Source of the DNA: Lachnospiraceae bacterium
Lineage (GTDB): Bacteria > Bacillota > Clostridia > Lachnospirales > Lachnospiraceae
Assembly (NCBI GenBank): GCA_011959105.1
Contig: BLLU01000179.1
Location: 62,001 to 126,000 of the forward strand
Direction of reading: 5' to 3'
Length of the DNA stretch: 64,000 bases
Made by a program: the position numbers and the translations under genes. The stretch's first letter is position 1; every line of letters starts with the position of its first letter. The notes under the pieces were generated by a model. It ran no database searches. It was not told the DNA's origin and saw only the letters and a list, made by a program, of their open reading frames with translations. Below are positions 25,014-33,951 of this stretch, piece after piece.

Positions 25014-25466
25014 TTGCGGGTCAGGATAGAGATTGAAGACGGACGGGAAGAGGTGGATATCATCGTTAAATGCGGGGGAAAGTCAGCCTATATAGACAGG
25101 CTGGCAGCGGCCATGTATATGGTTGACCGGCAGATTATGGTGTCCCGGGACGGAGAGGTGCTGCCGCTGGATCTGGGGAAGGTGCTGTACATGGAGTCGG
25201 TGGACGGAAGATGCTTTGTCTATACCCGGGGCGAAGTTTATGAGACCGGGCACAGGCTGTATGAACTGGAGCAGCAGCTGGGGCAATACCTGTTCTCACG
25301 GATCAACAAATCAGCCATCGTCAATCTGGAAAAAATCCAGTCCATCCGGACTTATGTGAACCGGCGGCTGCTGCTCACCATGGAAAACGGGGAGCAGCTT
25401 ATAGCCTCCCGGCAGTATGCGGAAAATATCAAAGGATTGCTGGGAATCAATGGAAGGGGGCAGTAA
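25014..25466 (+). CDS. LytTR DNA-binding regulator
   Basis: A 150-residue regulator. The C-terminal 95 residues form a LytTR domain: DLGKVLYMESVDGRCFVYTRGEVYET, then RINKSAIVNLEKIQSIRTYVNRRLLLTMENGEQLIASRQYAENIKGLLG. There is no receiver domain, as usual for stand-alone LytTR proteins paired with DUF3021. The TTG start at 25014 is supported by AGGAGGTGA just upstream. The stop overlaps the start of the DUF3021 gene by one base. It likely regulates its own operon, possibly including the ABC transporter. The partner protein DUF3021 is thought to modulate such regulators. Confidence 0.85.
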   Translation: MRVRIEIEDGREEVDIIVKCGGKSAYIDRLAAAMYMVDRQIMVSRDGEVLPLDLGKVLYMESVDGRCFVYTRGEVYETGHRLYELEQQLGQYLFSRINKSAIVNLEKIQSIRTYVNRRLLLTMENGEQLIASRQYAENIKGLLGINGRGQ

Positions 25467-25969
25467 TGGAAGAGAGAAAGCATTTATTGGCGTATGTGGA
25501 GCAGGTTTTCATGGTTTTTGGCATCAGCATTGTGGCGCTTTCCGCCATCTGCGTCGTGGCAGGGGAGGAGGCCCGGGAGATTTCCACCATGTTCGCGCTG
25601 GGAGCGGAGGGCATTCCCTTAAGCACCCTGGGGCAGTATCTGCTGTCCTCCGTGTGCATCACGGCGCTGCGCTTTGTTTTCTTTACGGACGCGCTGATCA
25701 GGAGATGGACATTGGCGGCCAGGACTGCGGGCATGCTGGTGGCGGTCACTGTGTTTACCGGGGGACTGGCATATCTGTTCGGCTGGTTTCCGGTGAACGA
25801 AGCCATATGCTGGGTGGCCTTTCTGGTCAGCTTTGGGGTCTGCTTTATAACCGCCGCCGTGTTTTCCGCGAAAAAGGAGCGGGCAGAGAATCGTCAGTTG
25901 GAAAACGCGCTGCGGCGGATGAAAGAGAAACAGGGATGCAGGGCAGAGGAAAACTGCGGAAAGAATTGA
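25466..25969 (+). CDS. DUF3021 membrane protein
   Basis: A 167-residue membrane protein with four hydrophobic helices (VFMVFGISIVALSAICVVA, LLSSVCITALRFVFF, TAGMLVAVTVFTGGLAYLFGW, AICWVAFLVSFGVCFITAAVF) and a charged C-terminal tail. Size, helix number and position directly after a LytTR gene fit the DUF3021 family. It may act as a membrane partner or inhibitor of the LytTR regulator, as seen for similar pairs in lactobacilli and streptococci. It overlaps the LytTR stop by one base and the ABC genes follow after 13 bases. Confidence 0.8.
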   Translation: MEERKHLLAYVEQVFMVFGISIVALSAICVVAGEEAREISTMFALGAEGIPLSTLGQYLLSSVCITALRFVFFTDALIRRWTLAARTAGMLVAVTVFTGGLAYLFGWFPVNEAICWVAFLVSFGVCFITAAVFSAKKERAENRQLENALRRMKEKQGCRAEENCGKN

Positions 25970-25982
25970 AAGGGAGGTCAAT

Positions 25983-26873
25983 ATGACGGCATTGATACAG
26001 GCGGAACATATCACCCATTCCTTTGGGGAGAAGATTATTCTGGAGGATATTTCCTTCACGGTGGAACAGGGGGAAGTGATCGGTCTTTTGGGCCCTTCCG
26101 GGGCGGGGAAGACAACGCTGGTGAATATTCTTACGGGGCAGCTTAAGGCCAGGGAGGGAAATGTGAGGATTCGGACAGAGGGCGACGGCAGCAGGGACCC
26201 CGCAGGCATAACGGACAGCGCCCGCCCCGTGAAGGCGGGGAAGAAGCAGCTGGTGACCGGTGTTATGATGGACAGTTTGGGGCTGTATGAAAGATTGTCG
26301 GTGTGGGATAATCTGCGGATTTTCGCGGATATTTACCGGGTGCCTGTGTCTAGGATCGAGAAGCTGCTGGATCGGACGCAGCTGCGTTCGGCCAGGAACA
26401 AAACGGTGAACAGACTGTCCAAGGGCATGAGAGGACGGGTGAATCTGTGCAGGGCGCTTTTGAAGGAGGCGGACATTCTGTACCTGGATGAACCCACTTC
26501 CGGCCTGGATCCTTCCACCATATGGAAGATACATCAGCTGATCGGAGAGGAGAAGCAGTCCGGGACCACGGTTTTCCTCACCACCCATAATATGCATGAG
26601 GCACAGGCCCTGTGCGACAGAATCATGCTTCTGCATGAGGGGAAAATCGTGGAGCAGGGAGTACCCAGGGATATCTGTGCCAGGCATGATTCCAGGCGGG
26701 AAATAGAGGTGACTTTGCAGAATGGGGAGCGGCACAGTATCCCCAACGCCAGGGAAAGCCAGGGCATCCTGAGCGAGTGGATCCGGGAGGAGAAAGTGCG
26801 GTCCATACATTCCTCCGAGCCGGATCTGGAGAAAGTATTTTTGGAGATCACGGGAAGGAGGCTGAGTGACTGA
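25983..26873 (+). CDS. ABC transporter ATP-binding protein
   Basis: The 296-residue ATPase subunit of an ABC-2-type exporter. Walker A is GPSGAGKTT (about residues 37-45). The signature region reads RLSKGMRGRVNLCRALL, a slightly degenerate LSGGQ. Walker B is ILYLDEPTSGLDPST, and the H-loop is LTTHNMHEA. The C-terminal 70 residues form the small domain seen in bacitracin and multidrug-type exporters. GGGAGG precedes the start by five to six bases. Its stop overlaps the permease start by one base, so the two are translationally coupled. Confidence 0.93.
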   Translation: MTALIQAEHITHSFGEKIILEDISFTVEQGEVIGLLGPSGAGKTTLVNILTGQLKAREGNVRIRTEGDGSRDPAGITDSARPVKAGKKQLVTGVMMDSLGLYERLSVWDNLRIFADIYRVPVSRIEKLLDRTQLRSARNKTVNRLSKGMRGRVNLCRALLKEADILYLDEPTSGLDPSTIWKIHQLIGEEKQSGTTVFLTTHNMHEAQALCDRIMLLHEGKIVEQGVPRDICARHDSRREIEVTLQNGERHSIPNARESQGILSEWIREEKVRSIHSSEPDLEKVFLEITGRRLSD

Positions 26874-27589
26874 TGAAAAATATCGTGACCATATTTCGAA
26901 AGCAGCTGAAAGAGACCATGCGCAATAAGGAGGTGCTGATCCAGTTTCTGATGTTCCCGGTCCTGGCTGTATTCATGACCAAATCCATACAGATCGAGGG
27001 GATGCCTCCCAATTTCTTTGTCCAGCTTTTTTCCACCATGTATGTGGGTATGGCGCCGCTGGTCAGCATGGAGGCCATTCTTTCCGAAGAGAAGGAGAAG
27101 AATACCCTGCGTGTGCTGCTGATGGCCGATGTGACTCCCTGGCAGTATCTGGCAGGCGTGGGCGGGTATGTATTCCTTTTCTGTATGCTGGGGGCGGGGG
27201 TATTCTGCCTGCTGGGCGGCTACGGATCTGGAGAGGCGGTGCTGTTCCTGGCTGTCCTGGGGGCGGGCATACTGGTTTCCATGCTGCTGGGGGCGGCCAT
27301 CGGCGCAGGGAGCAGCAGTCAGATGGCCGCAAACTCGGTGGGGGTTCCCCTAATGCTGCTTCTTTCTTTTCTTCCCATGCTCTCCCTGTTCAATTCCCAT
27401 ATCTCCAAGGTGACGGGCTTGGTCTACACAGAGCAGATCCGGCGCATGCTGACGGCCCTGGGAGAGGGGGAGGCAATCGGTGAGGGGCTTCTGGTCATAG
27501 GAGGCAGCTTTCTTCTGTTCGGCGGCTTTTTTGTGTGGCAGTATCATGGTTCCCTGGCCCGGGACAAATACCTGTCTCACAATGGCTGA
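26873..27589 (+). CDS. ABC-2 type permease
   Basis: A 238-residue membrane subunit for the preceding ATPase. It starts with a typical short cytoplasmic helix (KNIVTIFRKQLKETMRNKEVLIQFLMFPVLAVFM) and has about six hydrophobic segments. The substrate is unknown; LytTR/DUF3021-linked ABC-2 exporters are often tied to peptide or antimicrobial resistance. The overlap with the ATPase gene and the small gap to the DUF3021 gene support one operon of four genes. Confidence 0.85.
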   Translation: MKNIVTIFRKQLKETMRNKEVLIQFLMFPVLAVFMTKSIQIEGMPPNFFVQLFSTMYVGMAPLVSMEAILSEEKEKNTLRVLLMADVTPWQYLAGVGGYVFLFCMLGAGVFCLLGGYGSGEAVLFLAVLGAGILVSMLLGAAIGAGSSSQMAANSVGVPLMLLLSFLPMLSLFNSHISKVTGLVYTEQIRRMLTALGEGEAIGEGLLVIGGSFLLFGGFFVWQYHGSLARDKYLSHNG

Positions 27590-27616
27590 GGCTGACAAAT
27601 GCCCTTATACAATGGG

Positions 27617-27645
27617 TATACAAAGGAGGGAATTTGGTATATAAT
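27617..27645 (+). promoter_or_regulatory. Probable promoter for the hybrid kinase gene
   Basis: A perfect TATAAT (27640-27645) has TATACA (27617-27622) 17 bases upstream. TATACAA occurs twice here (around 27606 and 27617). Confidence 0.5.
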
Positions 27646-27698
27646 TAGATCTGGATATCGGGGAAATTTTTCCAAAGCTGGGATATCCGGGGGATGAA

Positions 27699-30560
27699 AT
27701 GGCAAATTTTGTGATAGCTGCGCAGATCATAGGGATAATCGTGATACTGGTGGCCTTAAGGCTGCTGGTCTCCGGGGGCGGTTCCCGGGAGCATGTGCTC
27801 ATGGGGTATTTTCTGGGCGGCTCGCTGATACAGAATGTGGGATATCTGCTGGAACTGACGGCTCCCACCAAGGAAGTGGCGGTTATGGCGCTGCGGGTGG
27901 AGAATCTGGGTTCAGTGTTCGTACCCCTTTGCTACTGTATTTTTATCTTTGGATATTGTTTTGAAAAAGTGCCGGCGCTGCCCATGAAGCTGTTGGCAGT
28001 GCTGGACACCCTGATTCTGCCGGTGATGTTCTGGTCCGACAGGCATACGCTGATATACCGGCGCATGGACTGGCTGGAGACGCCCCATGGGCAGCATTAT
28101 CTGAGCCTGGAATACGGGCCTTTGTACCTGCCTGTGATGATCGTGCGCATTTTTATTCCCTATGTTCTCACCATTTACGCGCTGACCCATACGGTGCTGG
28201 TTCGCAGCAGCCACAGGGAGCGGAAGCAATGTCTGTCCTTTCTTCTGGTTTCCTTCCTGCCGGTGGTGGCGCTGGTGGTCTATATGGCCAAGCTGACCAA
28301 TGTGTATGACCTGACTCCCCTGGTGCTGGGACTCACGCTGTCCCTGGTGGTGATTCTGGTATGGAGCAGAAGAAATTATGACTTCCATAAGTTAGCCGCC
28401 GACGCGGTATTGGACGGCATCAGCGACGGTGTGATAGCCCTGGACGCGCGCAGACGCCTGGTCAGCTATAACCAGGCCGCGGCGGATATCTTCGTACAGC
28501 TCAGGGGACGCAGGCCCGGGGAGAGCGTGGGAGATGTGGAGGAACTGCGGGAGGATCTGCTGGAGGAAGACGCGCCCAGGCAGTTCAGCATCGGGGAGCG
28601 TTTCTATGAGAGCCATGCCAGACGCATCATGGACAGCAACGGAATCCTCCAGGGGTATGCGCTATTGCTGCTGGATATGACGGACACTCATGACTATATA
28701 GGACAGATCACCCGGATGCAGGCCCAGGCGGAGGCGGCCAACGAAGCCAAGAGCGCGTTTCTGGCCAATATGTCCCATGAGATTCGCACGCCCATGAACG
28801 CCATTGTGGGCCTGAGCGAAATCATCATGGAGGAGAGCAGGGGGACGAGGGTCTACACCAATGCCCGGGACGTGCGTTCCGCCGCCCGGGATCTGCTGGC
28901 CATCATCAACGATATTCTGGATTTATCCAAGGTGGAGTCCGGCAAGATGGAACTGAATCAAACGGATTATGATATCAAGGCCGTGGTGGACGAGGTCGTG
29001 GGGCTGATGGATTTGGCCGCGTCCCGGCGCGGGCTTCTTTTGCTGTGCGAATATGACAAAACAATTCCCAGCCGGTACAATGGGGACCGGGGGAAGATCA
29101 AGCAGATTTTGATCAATCTGTTGAACAATGCCGTGAAATTCACCCGGGAAGGCCATGTGAAGATTTCCGTGGGAGGCACGCCCGGCCCGGAGGCGGGGCA
29201 GGAATCGCTGGTTTTTATGGTGGAGGACACGGGCTGCGGGATCCGGGAGGAAGACCGTCAAAGGATTTTCGACAATTTTACCCAGGTGGACGCCAAGCGC
29301 AACCGAAGCGTGGAGGGCACGGGCCTGGGGTTGTCCATTACCAAGTATATGGCGGAACTGATGGGCGGGAATATCCGGCTGGAGAGCGTTTACAATCAGG
29401 GGACTACCTTCACCGTGACCATCCCCCAGAAGGTGGTGGATCAAAGGACGCTGGCGGAAGTGCCGGATGTCTCCGCCAGGGACGAAGAGGCGGCGGAACT
29501 CTTTACCACGGAGGGCTACAGGGTTCTGGTGGTGGATGATAACCGGGTCAATCTGAAAGTGGCGAAGGAATTCCTGAAGGGCTATGGCTTTGAACTGGAG
29601 GAGGCGGAAAGCGGCAAGGAGGCCATCCGTCTGGTGAGGGAGAACCTATATGACATTATTTTCATGGATCATATGATGCCGGAGATGGACGGCATCGAGA
29701 CAGTGGAAGTCATTCGCAGGGATTGCGGAGAGAACGGGACGGCCCCGGTGATTATCGCCCTGACGGCCAATGCCATGGAGGGGGTGGGAGAGCGGTTTTT
29801 AAGCTGCGGTTTCCAGGACTTCCTGACAAAACCCATGGACAGGGCGTTGCTGAATGAGGCCCTGATGCGGTGGATCCCGGAGGAACGCCGGAAAAAGCGG
29901 GAAGGGTCCCCGGCGCTGCGGGGCATGAATCCGGAAACCGTCTATATCAAGGGGATTGACTTGGATGCCGCCATGCGTTATCATTTAGGAAGTGCGGTGG
30001 ACTTCAGGGAACTTTTGGATCTCTATTGTATAGAGGGCGGGCGCAAGACCGGACTGCTGCGGGATCTTTTCGAGCGGAAGGATTACGGGCGGTACGCAAT
30101 AGAGGTTCATGGCCTGAAAAGCGCTTCGGCCAATATCGGCGCAACAAAACTTTCCCAGATGGCGCAGGCCCATGAGGAGGCGGCCAATGGGGGAGACGAG
30201 GCGTTCATCGAGGAAGGCTTTCCGCTGCTGTTATCCTCTTATGAAAAGCAGATTGAGAGCATACGGGCCTTTTTGGATCGGCGGCAGGAAGAGGAGGCGC
30301 CCAGCCTTGAGGCCATTGATGCCGGGGAGCTGTCCCAGGGGATCAGGGACGCGCTGGAACTGCTGGAGGACTTTCATTCCCGGGAATGTGCCGGGAAGGT
30401 GGAGGAACTGCTGGGATACTGCCTGGAGCCGGAGATTGAGGCCGGGCTGAAGAAGGTCCGGGAGCAGTTAAAGCTCTATGAGGACGATGCGGCGGAGGAA
30501 CTGCTGCGGCAGCTTGCGGCAGGATTTCAGGAAGAAAAAACGGAAGAAGGGGAGCGATAA
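27699..30560 (+). CDS. 7TM hybrid sensor histidine kinase with receiver and Hpt domains
   Basis: A 953-residue phosphorelay protein. Residues 1-225 contain seven hydrophobic helices in a 7TMR-HK-like sensor. A PAS-like segment (240-330) follows. The kinase core has His360 (NMSHEIRTPMN), the N box (LINLLNNAVKFT), G1 (EDTGCGI) and G2 (GTGLGLSI). The receiver (608-725) has the acidic pair DD and phospho-acceptor Asp657 (IIFMDHMMPEMDG). The C-terminal Hpt has His804 (HGLKSASANIG). All phosphotransfer residues are intact, so it should run an internal His-Asp-His relay. It is followed three bases later by a response regulator that is the natural receiver. The signal is unknown. Confidence 0.93.
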   Translation: MANFVIAAQIIGIIVILVALRLLVSGGGSREHVLMGYFLGGSLIQNVGYLLELTAPTKEVAVMALRVENLGSVFVPLCYCIFIFGYCFEKVPALPMKLLAVLDTLILPVMFWSDRHTLIYRRMDWLETPHGQHYLSLEYGPLYLPVMIVRIFIPYVLTIYALTHTVLVRSSHRERKQCLSFLLVSFLPVVALVVYMAKLTNVYDLTPLVLGLTLSLVVILVWSRRNYDFHKLAADAVLDGISDGVIALDARRRLVSYNQAAADIFVQLRGRRPGESVGDVEELREDLLEEDAPRQFSIGERFYESHARRIMDSNGILQGYALLLLDMTDTHDYIGQITRMQAQAEAANEAKSAFLANMSHEIRTPMNAIVGLSEIIMEESRGTRVYTNARDVRSAARDLLAIINDILDLSKVESGKMELNQTDYDIKAVVDEVVGLMDLAASRRGLLLLCEYDKTIPSRYNGDRGKIKQILINLLNNAVKFTREGHVKISVGGTPGPEAGQESLVFMVEDTGCGIREEDRQRIFDNFTQVDAKRNRSVEGTGLGLSITKYMAELMGGNIRLESVYNQGTTFTVTIPQKVVDQRTLAEVPDVSARDEEAAELFTTEGYRVLVVDDNRVNLKVAKEFLKGYGFELEEAESGKEAIRLVRENLYDIIFMDHMMPEMDGIETVEVIRRDCGENGTAPVIIALTANAMEGVGERFLSCGFQDFLTKPMDRALLNEALMRWIPEERRKKREGSPALRGMNPETVYIKGIDLDAAMRYHLGSAVDFRELLDLYCIEGGRKTGLLRDLFERKDYGRYAIEVHGLKSASANIGATKLSQMAQAHEEAANGGDEAFIEEGFPLLLSSYEKQIESIRAFLDRRQEEEAPSLEAIDAGELSQGIRDALELLEDFHSRECAGKVEELLGYCLEPEIEAGLKKVREQLKLYEDDAAEELLRQLAAGFQEEKTEEGER

Positions 30561-30563
30561 GAG

Positions 30564-31055
30564 ATGGGAGAGAGGAAGAAAGTCTTAGTAGTTGACGATG
30601 TGGCCATCAGCCTCTCCGTGACGGAGCAGGCGCTGCGGGAGCATTATGAGGTAATCACCGTAAATTCCGGAGGCAGGGCTTTGCGGTATATGAAGAAGGA
30701 AAGGCCGGATCTGATTCTGTTGGATATCAGAATGGATCAGATGGATGGGATCGAGACCTTGAAAGAGATACGGAATCTGCCGAACGGGGCGGATATTCCC
30801 GTTATCATGCTGACCGCCCAGAGTGACAAGGCCACCGTGATAGAGACTGCCAAACTTGGAATCTATGATTATATGCTTAAGCCCTTTGCGCCCCAGGAAC
30901 TATTGAGCCGGGTACGGGGCGTGCTGGAGCCGGATAAGGAGGCGGCTGCCGCTCTGGTGGCTGCTGCTGCGGCGGATTTACCTTTGGTATCCGGGGCTTC
31001 GCCGAAGCCCGGGCCGCAGACTGCGCCGGCGGCCGAAGTCTCGGACCCCGGCTGA
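30564..31055 (+). CDS. Response regulator with Ala/Pro-rich tail
   Basis: A 163-residue protein with a CheY-like receiver (residues 5-122): VLVVDDVAIS, the phospho-acceptor Asp in ILLDIRMDQMDG, Thr in MLTAQSD, and Lys in MLKPF. No DNA-binding output domain follows. The last 35-40 residues are Ala/Pro-rich and low complexity (EAAAALVAAAAADLPL, PGPQTAPAAE). It begins three bases after the hybrid kinase gene and is its probable partner. Output could be by protein contact. GGGGAG lies upstream of the ATG. Confidence 0.88.
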   Translation: MGERKKVLVVDDVAISLSVTEQALREHYEVITVNSGGRALRYMKKERPDLILLDIRMDQMDGIETLKEIRNLPNGADIPVIMLTAQSDKATVIETAKLGIYDYMLKPFAPQELLSRVRGVLEPDKEAAAALVAAAAADLPLVSGASPKPGPQTAPAAEVSDPG

Positions 31056-31110
31056 GCCGGTCCGATGGAATGTTTCGGTAAAACATAAGCTGGAAGAAGG
31101 TGCGGACCAT

Positions 31111-31953
31111 ATGAAAAAAGGACTGGTGCTGGAGGGAGGCGCCATGCGGGGGGTGTACACGGCCGGAGTGCTGGACGTGCTGATGGAGAAGGGGATAGAG
31201 GCGGACGGCGTGGTGGGTGTGTCCGCCGGGGCGGTTTTCGGCTGCAATTATATATCCCGTCAGATCGGGCGGACCATCCGCTATAACATCAAATATTGCA
31301 GGGATCCCCGGTACGGGGATTTTAGATCCCTGTTTAAGAGCGGCGATATTTACGAAGAGGAATTCTGCTATTATGAATTGCCGGAAAAGCTGGATCCTTT
31401 TGACTGGGAGGCTTACAGACAAAGCACAACCCCGTTTTATGTGACTTGTACGGATGTGGATACGGGTCGCGCGGTGTACCACAAATGTACCGGGGAGAAG
31501 GAGGATCTGCGGTGGATGCAGGCATCGGCCTCCATGCCTTTTGTGTCCCGGACGGTGGAGATCGGCGGGCGGCGGCTTCTGGACGGCGGTATATCCGATT
31601 CCATCCCGGTGGACTGGTTTCGGGGTATGGGCTATGAGAAGAATCTGGTGGTGCTGACCCGGCCCAAAGGGTATCGGAAAAAGCCCCCCAAAGGCCTGCA
31701 TGTGCTGAAGCGGATGATCCGTCAGCATCCGGCTTTGGCGTTGGCAGTGAAAACCCGCCATATCCGTTACAATCAGACGCTGGAGCGGCTGGCCGGTCTG
31801 GAAAAATCCGGAATGGCACTGGTTCTGCGTCCCAGCAGGCGCATCCGGGTGTCCAAGCTGGAGCGCCGTCCAGGAAGGCTTATGGCGCTGTATAAACTGG
31901 GCAGGCAGGATACGCTGCGGAGACTGGAGGAAATCCAGGCGTTTTTTTCCTGA
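31111..31953 (+). CDS. Patatin-like phospholipase (RssA-like)
   Basis: A 280-residue Ser-Asp dyad lipid hydrolase. The oxyanion loop GLVLEGGAMRG is followed by the nucleophile motif GVSAG and later by the catalytic Asp in LLDGGISD. The frame of MKKGLVLEGGAMRGVYTAGVLDVL is typical of the COG4667-type group in Firmicutes. It should hydrolyse acyl chains of phospholipids or lysolipids in the cytoplasm. No signal peptide. AAGGTG lies eight bases before the ATG. It is 55 bases after the response regulator and may share the transcript. Confidence 0.9.
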   Translation: MKKGLVLEGGAMRGVYTAGVLDVLMEKGIEADGVVGVSAGAVFGCNYISRQIGRTIRYNIKYCRDPRYGDFRSLFKSGDIYEEEFCYYELPEKLDPFDWEAYRQSTTPFYVTCTDVDTGRAVYHKCTGEKEDLRWMQASASMPFVSRTVEIGGRRLLDGGISDSIPVDWFRGMGYEKNLVVLTRPKGYRKKPPKGLHVLKRMIRQHPALALAVKTRHIRYNQTLERLAGLEKSGMALVLRPSRRIRVSKLERRPGRLMALYKLGRQDTLRRLEEIQAFFS

Positions 31954-32025
31954 CTCCGGGAGGAAATACGGCGGGGCAAAGCCATATTGCGGGAAAATCC
32001 TGCGGTATGCGGAAAAGAGGTGTGA

Positions 32026-33249
32026 ATGCAATATCGCAGAGATAAATACGGCAACGATCTATCCGTACTGGGCTATGGCTGTATGCGTTTTACCCAGACG
32101 GCGGGCAGGATTGACCTGGAGAAGGCCGAAGAGGAGATTATGGCCGCTTTTCGGGGCGGTGTAAATTATTTTGACACGGCTTATATTTACGGAGGCAGTG
32201 AGGCGGCCCTGGGGGAAATCCTGGAGCGCAACGGGATCCGGGACAGGATATATATTGCCACCAAGCTGCCTCATTACCTGATTCGAAGCGGCGACAGCCT
32301 GGATAAGTATTTTGAGGAACAGTGCAGACGTCTGCGCACGGACTATATTGACTATTATCTGATGCATATGCTGACGGACGTACAGACATGGGAGCGGCTG
32401 AAGGGGCTGGGAATCCTGGAATGGATCAGAGAGAAGCGGGAGCGGGGTGCCATCCGCCAGGTGGGCTTCTCTTACCACGGCAGCGCGGATATGTTCTGCC
32501 AACTGGTGGATGCCTTCGACTGGGATTTCTGCCAGATACAATACAACTATATGGACGAGAACAGCCAGGCAGGGCGGCGGGGGCTGCAGTATGCCCATGG
32601 GAAAGGGCTGCCGGTGATAATCATGGAGCCTTTGCGGGGCGGGAAGCTGGTAAACAGGCTGCCGGAAGCGGCCAGGAAAATTTTTTCCGCTCACAGAGTG
32701 GCCGACAGGGCAGAGGAGGAATCCGAGCCGGTGGAGGCTCTTGCGGAACGCACTCCGGCGCAGTGGGCGCTGAAATGGCTCTGGAACCAACCAGAGGTAA
32801 CCTGTGTGCTGTCGGGAATGAATTCTGTGGAAATGGTGGAAGAGAATCTTCATACGGCGGAGCATACCCGGGCAGGCGAGTTGACGGAGGCGGACCAGGC
32901 CATGCTGAGGCAGGTGGTGGAAGCCATCAACGCCCGGATGAAGGTGGGCTGTACCGGCTGCGGCTACTGTATGCCCTGTCCCAAGGGAGTGGACATCCCC
33001 GGCTCTTTTGCCGCCTACAACCGGCGCTACAGCGAGGGATGGGTGGCCGCCATGAAAGACTATTTCATGTGTACTGCCATTCGGAAAGATTCTTCCGGAG
33101 CCTCCAACTGTGTGGAATGCGGCAAATGTGAGCGGCATTGTCCCCAGCATATCCCGATCCGGCGGGAATTAAAAGCGGTGAAAAAGTCCCTGGAGAATCC
33201 CGTATATCGGATGGCCAGGTGGATTATTAAAAGAATGAAGGCTTATTGA
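32026..33249 (+). CDS. Aldo/keto reductase with C-terminal ferredoxin-like Fe-S motifs
   Basis: A 407-residue oxidoreductase. The N-terminal 300 residues are an aldo/keto reductase TIM barrel: LGYGCMRF, NYFDTAYIYGGSE with Asp and Tyr, Lys in IATKLP, and VLSGMNSVEMVEEN near the cofactor site. The C-terminal part has two Cys clusters, CTGCGYCMPCPKGV and CVECGKCERHCPQ, that could bind [4Fe-4S] clusters. This is a common clostridial arrangement whose substrate is unknown. AGAGGTG precedes the start. A terminator follows the stop. Confidence 0.9.
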   Translation: MQYRRDKYGNDLSVLGYGCMRFTQTAGRIDLEKAEEEIMAAFRGGVNYFDTAYIYGGSEAALGEILERNGIRDRIYIATKLPHYLIRSGDSLDKYFEEQCRRLRTDYIDYYLMHMLTDVQTWERLKGLGILEWIREKRERGAIRQVGFSYHGSADMFCQLVDAFDWDFCQIQYNYMDENSQAGRRGLQYAHGKGLPVIIMEPLRGGKLVNRLPEAARKIFSAHRVADRAEEESEPVEALAERTPAQWALKWLWNQPEVTCVLSGMNSVEMVEENLHTAEHTRAGELTEADQAMLRQVVEAINARMKVGCTGCGYCMPCPKGVDIPGSFAAYNRRYSEGWVAAMKDYFMCTAIRKDSSGASNCVECGKCERHCPQHIPIRRELKAVKKSLENPVYRMARWIIKRMKAY

Positions 33250-33271
33250 ATCAGTGAAACCCATAGAGATA

Positions 33272-33306
33272 CGGCGGCGCCATTTAACAGGCACCGCCGC
33301 ATTTTT
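33272..33306 (+). terminator. Rho-independent terminator after the aldo/keto reductase
   Basis: A 10-base stem with one mismatch (33272-33281 with 33290-33299) and an 8-base loop is followed by a T-run (33302-33306). It overlaps the end of the convergent phosphoesterase gene by two bases. Confidence 0.8.
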
Positions 33307-33781
33307 ATTCCTGTATCCGGCGTTTGATTTCTTCGAAAGAGACCGGAGCATAGCCGGTGCGCTCCACAGAGACACAGTAATGCTGGGAACTGTAGGTTCT
33401 GTACAGCGGCGAGGCATGTACATGGCCGAAGAGATTGGCATAGGGCATGTTCTCGCAGACATACAGAGGCTGGTGGGACAGAATCCAGAAGTCTTCCAGG
33501 ATCACAGGCAGATCATATACCTCCTCGAAGCCCATGTCCCGGTAAGCCTGGCTGCTCAGGCTGTCGTGGTTGCCCTTTAGCAGATATTTTGTGCCGCTCA
33601 GGAGAGCGGGGGAAAACAGACCCCAGTCCCCCAGCACATATACCTTGTCATCCGGGGCCACTGTTTCGTTCCAGCGCCGTGCCAGTTCCCGGTCCATATC
33701 CTGGGCGTTGTGAAAAGGGCGGTTCTCATAGCGCAGAATCCGTTCGTCTCCAAAATGTGTATCCGCGATAAAATAGATCAT
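33305..33781 (-). CDS. Small calcineurin-like phosphoesterase
   Basis: A 158-residue metallophosphoesterase. Motifs in order: ADTHFGDE, LGDWGLF (variant of GDxxD), KGNHD, LSHQPLY and FGHVHA. The short, single-domain form is common in Firmicutes and phages; substrate unknown. The start at 33781 (MIYFIADTHFG) is chosen because GGAGGA lies upstream on the minus strand; ten further codons are open but start without a site. Its own promoter (33814-33842) diverges from that of nrtR. Confidence 0.85.
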   Translation of the reverse strand: MIYFIADTHFGDERILRYENRPFHNAQDMDRELARRWNETVAPDDKVYVLGDWGLFSPALLSGTKYLLKGNHDSLSSQAYRDMGFEEVYDLPVILEDFWILSHQPLYVCENMPYANLFGHVHASPLYRTYSSQHYCVSVERTGYAPVSFEEIKRRIQE

Positions 33782-33813
33782 GGAATTTCCTCCGTATTTA
33801 GCTGCCGTCATAT

Positions 33814-33842
33814 ATTATACCCTTTTTCCCCATTGGGAGCAA
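33814..33842 (-). promoter_or_regulatory. Promoter for the small phosphoesterase
   Basis: On the minus strand TTGCTC (33842-33837) and TATAAT (33819-33814) have a 17-base spacer. Confidence 0.65.
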
Positions 33843-33874
33843 GCCGCATCCATTATAATTCGGTAAAAAAGGGA

Positions 33875-33902
33875 TTGCATTTATTCTCAAATTGAGTATA
33901 AT
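33875..33902 (+). promoter_or_regulatory. Promoter of the nrtR-pncA-pncB-nadE operon
   Basis: TTGCAT (33875-33880) and a perfect TATAAT (33897-33902) with a 16-base spacer. The first palindromic operator fills the spacer and abuts the -10. Confidence 0.7.
33886..33896 (+). promoter_or_regulatory. Putative NrtR operator 1
   Basis: The perfect palindrome CTCAAATTGAG lies between the -35 and -10 elements of the promoter. A protein bound here would block RNA polymerase. Confidence 0.7.
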
Positions 33903-33921
33903 AGAAGCAATAGGAGAAAAA

Positions 33922-33932
33922 CTCAAATTGAG
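33922..33932 (+). promoter_or_regulatory. Putative NrtR operator 2
   Basis: A second identical CTCAAATTGAG, 36 bases downstream of the first and just before the nrtR ribosome site. Confidence 0.7.
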
Positions 33933-33951
33933 ATTTATTTGGAGGGAAGAG

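Noticed and set aside
33853..33860. A further TATAAT on the + strand between the divergent promoters
   Set aside because: No acceptable -35 at 16-18 bases; the promoter at 33875-33902 fits the operators and start better.
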